A DNA stretch of 64,000 bases from Enchytraeus crypticus (Eukaryota; Annelida; Clitellata; Enchytraeida; Enchytraeidae), in assembly GCA_905160935.1 (NCBI GenBank), contig CAJHZI010000207.1, forward strand, positions 1,116,001 through 1,180,000, in the 5' to 3' direction. How positions within the stretch are numbered: the first letter of the stretch is position 1; each line of letters starts with the position of its first letter. Under the pieces are notes generated by a model. It had not been told where the DNA came from and made no database searches. It saw nothing but the letters and a program-made list of their open reading frames with translations. This document shows, one piece after another, positions 32,670 through 41,346 of this stretch. A program made the translations under genes and the position numbers.

Positions 32670-35600
32670 GTATATATTCAACGTTTATATTTTGTAATTA
32701 TGTACGTACAGTTTTAAACACATTCGGGTTGTGTCCGGGTTGCTGAAAAACAAACTAACCGTTGTATGCACATGTCGTAAAAGGCGACTAGCACTAAGAT
32801 CCAAGTCAACGCGCAAAGACCCCATAAATTCCTACCAAACTTTTTAAACGGATGGAAAAGTTTAAAAATAGGTGACTGACTGATGGTACGGTACTAGAGG
32901 AATGGAGTAGGACGTTTCGTATCCCGAGCCTAGTGAAACTTGGATGATAATGGTGATGATATGGCGATGCTTGTATGATGATGCTGATATGATGATACTG
33001 GTATGCTGATGCTGATATGATAATGCTGGAATGATGATGCTGATATGATAATGCTGGAATGATGATGCTGGTATGATGATGCTGATATGATAATGCTAGC
33101 ATGATAATGCTAGCATGATGATGCTGATGTGATAATGATAGTATGATGATACTGGTATGATGATGATACTGGTATGATGATACTGGTATGATGATGATAC
33201 TGGTATGATGATGATACTGGTATGATGATTCTGGTATGATGATGCTGGCATGATGATGATACTGGTATAATGATGATACTGGTATGATGATGATGTTGGT
33301 ATGATGATGATGTTGGTATGATGATGCTGGCATGATGATGCTGATATGATGATGGTGATGAGCATCAGTAAAATAATAACTGACCAGCAAGTGGCTCATT
33401 ACAAAATGATTCTGGGGTGGTATAGGCCATAGTTACGTTCGTTGTTAGTGGTTCAACCAAATGATGGACCCAAGCTATATATTCATGCTTCATTCTTACA
33501 AATGAGTAGTGCGAAATTTAATAATTCAGGAAAGTCACGTAGTCTATATCATAATTTAATGCCGTCCTCGAATTCGCAAAAATGGCTCTGTGATGAATTT
33601 TCTGTGTCATTCTCTAATCAGCTTGATTCTCAATCTCTCTCGCTCTCTCCCCCTCTAGTCTTTTGCAAAGTGGCTCGGTTACAAAGCACATATTCATAGC
33701 AGGAGTATGCTTAAACGATCAATAGTGAGCGCTTCATAGATCAGCAATTTAATCCTTTTCGCAAAAAAGGAAGCCAAGTTATAGGTTACATAAGGTAGGT
33801 ATTTATATTATCCATACCTTATGTAGCCTTCAACTTGGAAAACATATGGCTTCTGAAGTGGTTTTCCATTGCCTTCCTCAGATTTTACATAGTCGCCTCT
33901 TATGACACATGCAGTTAACGTAACTAGTTCTATTAGTAATGTCACCCCTATAGGAAGCACCCATATGCATTATTTTATGAACACACCAGCAGAGATACCA
34001 CGAATATCTAACTCTGAGCTATCTGAAACTCTCATATCTATCTGAAACGTTCCTGCATACTTATTTAACTGTGTATAAATTTTTATTTCTAGATTGAAGT
34101 AACGCTAAGAAAATTGGAAGACATGAATATTAGTGCTAGACATCTGAAGGTAGGAAGCGATACGTATTTGTGATTTATTAAGCAATTTGGCTGCATTACT
34201 TATGATTTAAATACCGTCTAATGATTAGAATTAAACTTTAATATGCCAAACCTTGTAGAATAAAGATAAACATGTATAAATATCCCCAATACAGCAGTGT
34301 GCCATCTTTAAATAAGACAAACTTTTTCTATGCTAACATCTACTGTGCATTCTTGGGTCTAGACTACCCATTACTGAATTTGAAAGTAGACTAAGTGTAG
34401 CAATTTGTAGCTAGAACCAGGCATTTGAAATAGCACAGAAAGAAAAGATACACAATATAATATTGCTAAAATCTGATCAAATTAAATTCCATAAATATTA
34501 TTATAATTAATGCTACTGGTAACTGGAATATTAAATAGTATGACATGAATATTACTGGTAAATATGGCATACTTAGCCTATTTAGTGTCAGCTTGTTCAT
34601 GCTCAGAAGTCACAGATCTCTCGACTTCCTCTGCAGCTGAAGTCTTGAGCACACTGGAGTGACCTTGGCTGAAAATAATTGACGGTAGGGCGCCTTTGCT
34701 ACATTCTTCAGGGAATGTCTTAAAATGTCCTTGATCATGACCCGATGAGGAAACTTTTGAGGATGTCTGGCTAGGTCCTCCTTGGCTCTTGCTTACGTTA
34801 CCTTGGCTCCCCTGAGTGCTGGATGATGCAGTGCTTGCAGCAATAGCTCGCTTGGTGTCTTCGACCACGAGTGTTGTCCACTTGTTGTGCAGACTTTGAG
34901 ATATGCTTCCTATCGGCTCATCATGTTTCTTGAACTGACTGACTGACAGCCTTACTCTCGCCACTCCCGGAGTCTGAAAAATAAATATATAATAATTACA
35001 AACTATGTGAACGACTGTTTCAGTACCATAAGGGAACTGTAAGAGACTGTCTGGTTCGGATTAGAACCGATGTCCTCTTGGTTATCAGGTAAGCATGCTA
35101 ACCATCGTGCCAATATTATCTGATACAAAATAGAGAATTGATTAAGATATTATCGAGTACAGTCCAATTAGAACAAGAATTGAGATTTTAAAAATTTAAG
35201 ACATTCCCTGAAGAATGTAGCAAAGGCGCCCTACCGTCAATTATTTCCAGCCAAGGTCACTCCAGTGTGCTCAAGAGTTCAGCTGCAGAGGAAGTCGAGA
35301 GATCTGTGGCTTCTGAGCATGAACAAGCTGACACTATCCAGCAAGGACAAGACGATAGCCTGTCACAGGGGAAATCCAGGGACTCAGTCCTGAGTCCTAA
35401 TTCTGCTCAACCGAAATCTACTCCCACAGTGGAGAAGCTTGGACATGGTCTGACCCTTTTCACAAAACAAACCGAAGATCTTCTACCACTCAACGGAAGA
35501 GTAGTTTCTGATCCAATGACCGCATCAGCGACGGTTCCAAAGAACGAGAACGAGACGCGGTTCCAGGAGTTGAGGCGACTTGTTCGATTTCTGGACCTTC

Positions 35601-37313
35601 AGTTCGAAAGAAGACCGGAGGATCGAAATCTGAACGAGGTAGGTTGAATGATTTATTCGACTAAGCTGTACAGAGGTTATTAAAAATTTACAACTTAATA
35701 CCAGGTTGAGCTAAAACGTAGCTTCATAGCTTACAGACATCAAATATACTGTCTGGTACTCTCAGGTACGTAAAATTGCTGCAAGGTACTGTCAGTTTCT
35801 GTAAGGTTAGGTCAGGCGCTGTTAGGTATTGTCATGCAGATGCGCATCTTATCATCTCGGTCATCAACTGGAAAAATGTAGAGCATTTGAATTATCGTCT
35901 AACATTTGAAAATCTCATGTTTAGTTAATTAATGTTATTAATTTAATAATTTTTGCAATTTTTAGTGCAGTAATGAATGTGAAAAGCACGAATATTATTG
36001 ATGAGACCAGAATGCGACTAATTAATGATACACTAAACTTAAGGATTTTGCATTAATTAATCCAATGGTGTGCTTATTTAATTTTAGATCGAGCAGACAT
36101 TGAGAAGAGTTGAAGAAATGGAAATTACTATCAAATACATTGAGGTAAGAATCCCTTCTACACTTTAGTGTTTATAATTTATATTTGCACGTATATAAAC
36201 TCTAACTGGCCGTAATGAAGAATTTTGTCAACATCATTATGCACAAAAATACACACCTCAATGATGTCGCTTATACTTCGAAACTAGTGGAACTTACAAT
36301 TCAATATAACATCTTATGTTAAGTGATAAATTAAAAAAAGTTACATTTAATCCCAATGGCACCAAAGTAGGCCTAAATAAATTCATCATTATCCTCCCTT
36401 GCATCCCAGTTTCGAAAGGTCTTGAAATATACCAAAGTATATAGAGTACACTTTTCAAAAATGAGTATTAATTCAGAATGCTTTAGTTCAAAAATTAGTA
36501 ATATCTGCCTTTGTTTCTCCAGGCTATAATATGCATGCTAACTCAATCGACGTCTACGAGAGTTTCGCTGGTCCTATTGATCAGTTGGCTCATCGCGTGT
36601 CTGAGAAGTACTCCAAAATTGTCAAGACATCAAACTCTACTAGTCTGCCTGTTGGCACTACTTCGTACATACGAAGGGTCTTTAGGAAACCAACACAACC
36701 CACCCCGCAGTTTAACATGCAGACGAAGGACAAGAATCCTACCCCGGTCTTTCTGGAATCGATGACGGTATCGAAGGGGAACGGGCTGTCATCTCTCGAG
36801 AAATCAGAGCCCATGATGACTGCCACGGCTACTTCCGTGGTAGCTCCGAAGAAATCAATCCTGAAAACTTCGGAGAGATCTAGGTTTAGAGACAACAACC
36901 AAGAAGAGAACAGAGGTACCTCAGGCAAAACTTCTAAAGTAACTTTCAATCTTCCTGAAGGAATGGAGAACAAGTCGAGCTCAAAATATGAGATCTATCG
37001 CAGGTCAAAAATACCTGAGCGTAAACGTTCAGTATCTCAAATAGAAACGATCGTAAGAAACTCCGGTAGCTCTTCATCCAGTGACTCAGCCAACAAAAGT
37101 GAACGAAAAAGAAAAAGTGGTGAAGATGATCCTAGCAGAAAGTCAAAGATGCCAAGAATGGAGAATGACGATAGGGTATCAGTAAATGCTGCTAAGACCA
37201 AAACTGATAATTTAGACAGGTCGTCCGCGCTGCCAAAGAATGGCGAGGAACATACTAAGGACAAAGCAACTAAACGCTTTGAATGTGAAAGAACAAATGC
37301 ATGGAGAAATTGA
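32565..37313 (+). CDS. Tandem TFIIS-N-like domain protein, gene rearranged
   Basis: I do not recognise an orthologue. Plus-strand exons: 32565-32669, 34093-34149, about 35195-35638, 36088-36144, 36523-37313. A missing part of exon 3 lies on the minus strand at 34725-34973. With it, the start reads as a TFIIS N-terminal-like helical bundle: ELIYKVNKYMHILD, IEVTLRKLEDMNISARHLK, then TPGVARVRLSVSQFKKHDEP and SLHNKWTTLV. A second copy follows: FQELRRLVRFLDL, IEQTLRRVEEMEITIKYIE, then SIDVYESF and VSEKYSKIV. Such modules bind disordered motifs in transcription elongation factors (TFIIS, Elongin A, IWS1, MED26). The rest is Ser/Lys/Arg-rich, nuclear-type. The last join is off by one base. Confidence 0.6.
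32930..33365. repeat. ATG-based compound repeat
   Basis: Interspersed (ATG)n, GCTGGTAT and ATACTGGTATG units in intron 1. The His/Tyr-rich frames on the minus strand are translated repeat and not genes. Confidence 0.85.
33640..33925 (+). repeat. Repeat family B copy, diverged
   Basis: Keeps CTTATGTAGCC, AACTTGGAAAAC and ATGGCTTCTGAAGTGG; inverted ACATAAGGTA and TACCTTATGT lie near its middle. Confidence 0.5.
34093..34149 (+). CDS. TFIIS-N-like gene, exon 2 (57 bp)
   Basis: Nineteen codons, IEVTLRKLEDMNISARHLK, between TTTCTAG and GTAGGA, phase 0 at both ends. The exon at 36088 has the same length, phase and pattern. Confidence 0.75.
34584..34973 (-). CDS. Inverted exon 3 piece of the TFIIS-N-like gene
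   Basis: Read on the minus strand, after TTATTTTTCAG the frame TPGVARVRLSVSQFKKHDEP leads to SLHNKWTTLV, the third and fourth helices expected after exon 2. It continues Ser/Gln-rich to EQADTK and a stop. The first 249 bp (34725-34973) exist only here; the last 141 bp are repeated at 35195-35335 on the plus strand. As placed, the plus-strand gene cannot use it. Confidence 0.75.
35046..35112 (-). mobile_element. tRNA-like SINE head
   Basis: On the minus strand TGGCACGATGG resembles an A box and GGTTCTAATCC fits a B box at tRNA-like spacing, with an anticodon-loop-like middle. No CCA or full clover-leaf is evident, so a SINE or tRNA relic is likelier than a tRNA gene. Confidence 0.45.
35195..35638 (+). 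CDS. TFIIS-N-like gene, rest of exon 3
   Basis: Open from FKTFPEEC to NLNE before GTAGGT. A stop lies just upstream in this frame and no acceptor is seen, as expected if the 5' part was moved. It includes ETRFQELRRLVRFLDLQFE, the first helix of the second module. Confidence 0.65.
36088..36144 (+). CDS. TFIIS-N-like gene, duplicate of exon 2
   Basis: Nineteen codons, IEQTLRRVEEMEITIKYIE, between AATTTTAG and GTAAGA. Same length and phase as the exon at 34093 with I-E-x-T-L-R-x-x-E-x-M-x-I shared, so the module was copied with its exon structure. Confidence 0.75.
36523..37313 (+). CDS. TFIIS-N-like gene, terminal exon
   Basis: After TTTCTCCAG the frame through YNMHANSIDVYESF, GPIDQLAHRVSEKYSKIV and then a Ser/Lys/Arg-rich tail runs to a stop at 37313. 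The tail has basic clusters (SERKRKSGEDD, RKSKMPRM) that fit nuclear import. Joining to 36144 gives the wrong frame by one base. Confidence 0.65.
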
Positions 37314-38440
37314 TGATAGCAGAATGTTTTCGAACGGCATCGAACACTTGGCACTCTTGAAAATGTATTGTATAGAAAATGTAAGAAAAGTCTGGATAAA
37401 AATCTATGTAGTGTTTTTATCAAAATTTCTGAGAAGTGTATTAGAATTTTAACAAATTTAGTAATTTCGCCGTGCCCATCATATGAACAGTGTATTGACT
37501 TAATTGATTCGGTATTAGAAAGTATCACATATTTTATTGTTATCACGTAATCATTTTAATAGTAGGGCCTACATGTATAAAGATTATAATAGTATTGATC
37601 TTAATATCTTGTTCTATTATTTTAATAGCTTTAATCAGGGTTCAAAATGAAAGTGTTATTTTTTGAAGAGTTTTATTGCATGTTTTGTTGGTAGTTATCG
37701 CTCTATAATAAGTACTAAATTGTAGAAAAATTAGGTATGATATTATATGTAATAGTGTTCTATGTTTATGACAGCTTTTCATATATTGTACATTCTTCTT
37801 TGTTCATTATCGAAATCTAAAGCAAGATTGATTTAACACTGTAGTTTTATACATGTGCATGAATTTTGTAAATAAACGATTAAAATGCTAAAAAGGGAGA
37901 TAATTGGGATTATGCACTGTCTGAGTCATTGAATAATATGAATTGAAAACATTCGATTGCTGCGGTGTTAAAGTTATACTGCTAACTTTTAAATTTAAGA
38001 TCTGTAGATTTAAAAAGTAAGAATGCAAAATGTTTTTTTCTTTCCGCTTTATCGTGGTTAACTTTGTTATCGCTGTCGATGTTATCGACGTTATCTACGT
38101 TATGATATAATATCATATGTATTGTTACATTAATGTAAAAGTTAAGAATTCTAACGCTGGGTTTATAATGAGATATTTTGTAATGACTTGCTGTTTTTTA
38201 TGCAGGTCTATGTTCTCATTTTATTGAATTTCACAGTTAAAATCATTTGAGAATTGAGAAATAAAATTGTTTTGTTCGTATTAGAAGTTTATAGTGGCTT
38301 TATACTGCTTTTAATGCTATCAAACAATTCAAACATAAAACAGAAAAATTGCTGCTAAGTTTTGATTAAACTCTAGTCATGCATGTATTACAATAATATG
38401 ATGCTAAGTAAGTATACACGCATTACAGTGAAATAATCAA
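37314..38440 (+). other. 3' UTR and flank of the TFIIS-N-like gene
   Basis: AT-rich with no further exon. AATAAA at 37871-37876 is a likely poly(A) signal, giving a 3' UTR of about 580 bases. Beyond it nothing is recognised. Confidence 0.5.
37871..37876 (+). terminator. Candidate poly(A) signal
   Basis: AATAAA about 560 bases after the stop of the TFIIS-N-like gene. Position is plausible; no transcript end is known. Confidence 0.45.
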
Positions 38441-38446
38441 CTAAGA

Positions 38447-38863
38447 GCTGGTAAAGCTAAGGTTAACGTCAGTTTTCTCACTCAAAAGCGATATCAGCGA
38501 CGGGCGAGCCGTCGCCCAGGATTTGAACCCCGCACATACTGATAGTATGTGCGGGGTTCAAATCAACCTAGTTCAACTACATGTACGTTTATATATATAT
38601 ATATAAACGTACATGTAGTTGATATATATATATATATATAAATATATATATAAACGTACATATATATATATACGTTTATATATATATATATATCAACTAC
38701 ATGTACGTTTATATATATATATATATATATATATCAACTACATGTACGTTTATATATATATATATAAACGTACATGTAGTTAATATATATATATATATCC
38801 ATATGTAGTTGATATGTATACGTACGTGGTCGAGTATCTTACCGACTGCGCCACTGGCTCCAA
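38447..38863 (-). mobile_element. SINE family A split by a palindromic TA insertion
   Basis: The tail and B box of a minus-strand SINE (38447-38543) are parted from its head (about 38826-38863) by about 280 bp. The inserted part starts with an inverted copy of the B-box region and holds several (TA)n-centred palindromes. Confidence 0.7.
38573..38785. repeat. Cluster of (TA)n-cored palindromes
   Basis: The arm CAACTACATGTACGTTTA and its complement recur with TA spacers. The block at about 38573-38621 is a perfect palindrome near 49 bp. Further copies follow to 38785. Confidence 0.88.
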
Positions 38864-38991
38864 CCAGTGGAGGGAGATAGCGAAGTCGTTAAGATATATA
38901 TATATATATAAACGTATATATATATATATATATATAAACTGTATATATTAGTGCACTGCCTACTGGCAGGTCCACCATATATAACACCTTA

Positions 38992-39092
38992 GTTGATATC
39001 TATCACATTTAATACCACATGTTTAACCAGTTAGGCAATTTAGACCATTTTCTGTAAAAAGAGTCCAGTGAATATCCGAGATTTTACTCTCA
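38992..39092 (-). mobile_element. SINE family C, 3' part
   Basis: On the minus strand it matches the body of the 14.3-kb copy: GAGAGTAAAATCTCGGATAT to GTGATAGATATCAAC. The tRNA-like head is missing. Confidence 0.7.
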
Positions 39093-40588
39093 AATGAAAA
39101 GTGTTTTACTTTGTGACTGTCGTCGTTTGATTAAGTTTTAATGTTTGAATCTTGTAAAATTAAGCCCCGACTTTTGTTTAACAAACATATTTACCACCAG
39201 ATTAAGATTCTACATGTATAACACGACCGAGTTGTGGTATATTTCTTTAGTATCATTTATAGATGCATTTTACTTCGTATTCTAATATTTCGCATAGAAT
39301 TTGAGTCTATTATTTAATCAGTTTGTCGCCATTGGACATCTATAACACGCAATAAATAGAAGCACAAGGAAACAACAAATGTGTCATCTTTAATATCTTG
39401 CTATATAAATATACAGTAAAGAAAATACAAAATACAAAGAGAATATCTAAAAAGAGAACTCAAGTAACCGATAATATACAGCAGTCCGATGAAATGCTTC
39501 ATTAATGGTTAAAAATATCCCTTTCCTGAATTTTTCCTAAATGAATATAGTGCTAGCTAGGTCATATACAGTACATTTACATGTATAATTAGGCCTATAG
39601 TAAATTGGCGAATAGAGAAACAGAGCTTACAGTAGTCCAATTATATTTGTATTTTATATGATGTAGAGAAATAATAATTTAAAGAATTATGAATCTCAAG
39701 CAAATGATACAGCAAAAATATCAAATAGAATGTAATTTGTATACAAAAATAATTACATATCCACTACAAAATCCAAACAAAAGGAAATAAGCAGTATTAG
39801 GCCTAAAGAGTATATAAAACCAATGAAAGCCGACAAGCTATTTATACAAGCATGCTATAGAATATGCTAACGTTATTCTTTATCGATAGCCAAAATGTCT
39901 ATAGATTTCTACTCAAATTTTAAGCATATTTAAGATTAAACGTTTTAATTCTAAAAAGTACATAATCTATTAGTCTGTAAATGCCATTTTTAAATCTATT
40001 TTTACTAAGGATATGCCAAATAAACAATTTTCCACTGAACGCGGACTAAATTGTAGCTTAAATCATTTCCTTAGAGACAGATCTAGACAGTGTATGCATG
40101 GATTGAAAAAATGTCTACTTTTATTCAATTCGAAATCTACTCTTGCTCAAATGATTTATTTTAAAAAGAAAAAGAGTCAAAACTTTCATATTTTAATATT
40201 ATGAGTCAACGAGTTTTTCCTGGCATAGTATATTTTAACGTACAGTGCAATGGGAATAGTTTTACAAATCATTTAAAATTCAAAGCAAACGAAAAGACCA
40301 TTCAGCACTACAATTTGATCCATAGCTTTAGTATTGATCATATCCAACAACTTATGACAAATCACTTAAGTAAACCATCAAAATAAATGTGATATTTACT
40401 GACTGATAAGAGTGCTGTCACTATTGTAAATGACCAACAAATCACCAGATTTATCCCGCGACATGGGCACGGTCAAAAAAGGATGAGTTTGATTTCGTAG
40501 TCTGACAATAAACTTCGAAATAATTTACCTCTAATATAACAATTATCGAGGAGACGTTTAAATTATATCATAGGCCTAAGTTAGTCGC
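39093..40588. other. AT-rich intergenic DNA
   Basis: No supported gene. The small plus-strand ORFs at 40013 and 40201 have no recognisable motif. Confidence 0.4.
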
Positions 40589-40697
40589 CACTGGCTCCAG
40601 CCAGACGTCGGTAAGATACTCGACGCGGAACCGTCACTAACATATCTTTTGAGTAAGGAAACTAACGTTAACCTTCGATTTACCAGCTTTATCTAAG
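40589..40697 (+). mobile_element. SINE family A with internal deletion
   Basis: The head to GATACTCGACGCGG joins directly to CCGTCACTAACATAT; the B-box part is gone. The tail GGAAACTAACGTTAACC remains. Confidence 0.65.
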
Positions 40698-40762
40698 CGA
40701 TATGGGAATAGCTTTGGATTATAGGGTGCATCCTGCAGCATGTTGATATACATCTTAAGACA

Positions 40763-41275
40763 TGAAGCATGTGACGCTCTCTAGTGAAGAGATTGAACTA
40801 CACTGTATGAAGCATGCTCTCCAGTGAAGAGATTGAACTACACTGTATGAAGCATGTGACGCTCTCTAGTGAAGAGATTGAACTACACTGTATGAAGCAT
40901 GCTCTCTAGTGAAGAGAATGAACTACACTATATGAAGCACGCTCTCTAGTGAAGAGAATGAACTACACTGTATGAAGCATGCCCTCCAGTGAAGAGATTG
41001 AACTACACTGTATGAAGCATGCTCTCTAATGAAGAGATTGAACTACACTGTATGAAGCATGCTCTCTAGTGAAGAGAATGAACTACACTGTATGAAGCAT
41101 GCTCTCTAGTGAAGAGAATGAACTACACTGTATGAAGCATGCTCTCTAGTGAAGAGATTGAACTACACTGTATGAAGCATGCTCTCTAGTGAAGAGAACT
41201 ACACTGTATGAAGCATGCTCTCTAGTGAAGAGATTGAACTACACTGTATGAAGCATGTGACGCTCTCTTGCAAAG
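40763..41275 (-). repeat. 40-bp minisatellite seeded by the phosphatase stop codon
   Basis: Twelve units of 40 bp (some 45 bp). On the minus strand each contains ATGCTTCATACAGTGTAG, which is the last coding segment and stop of the phosphatase gene. The unit next to the gene runs into the true coding end. The 45-bp units also keep GCGTCAC from further up the exon. Confidence 0.92.
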
Positions 41276-41346
41276 TGAAACAGTTGTCTACGGAATCCTT
41301 CGTTGCACAGAATGTTCGGTCTGTCAAACTTGATCTGCTTCACTGC
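41239..41346 (-). CDS. Phosphatase exon 4 (terminal), no own Met start
   Basis: After GTACTTTAG the frame is AVKQIKFDRPNILCNEGF, then RRQLFHFARERHMLHTV and stop. It is the C-terminal helix region of DSPs (RP-IL-N-GF-QL). The last five codons and stop are the array unit that follows. Confidence 0.92.
   Translation of the reverse strand, partial: AVKQIKFDRPNILCNEGFRRQLFHFARERHMLHTV

Larger units (their letters stand above)
34584..35335. repeat. 141-bp inverted repeat around a flipped segment
   Basis: The arms 34584-34724 and 35195-35335 are inverted copies of equal length with 3 differences (about 98 percent). The 470 bp between them, once flipped, holds the end of intron 2 and the 5' part of exon 3. 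Confidence 0.9.

Noticed and set aside
32806-33399. His/Tyr/Ile-rich protein of about 197 residues on the minus strand
   Set aside because: It is translated ATG-type simple repeat with no normal protein composition.
34578-34964. A separate small minus-strand gene
   Set aside because: It begins at a splice acceptor, completes the helical module of the plus-strand gene and shares 141 bp with its exon 3, so it is a flipped piece of that gene.
36590-37546. Minus-strand ORFs of 127 and 169 residues
   Set aside because: They are antisense to the terminal exon of the TFIIS-N-like gene and have no motif of their own.
40763-41275. CRISPR-like array
   Set aside because: Units are contiguous with no unique spacers, and the DNA is from an animal genome.
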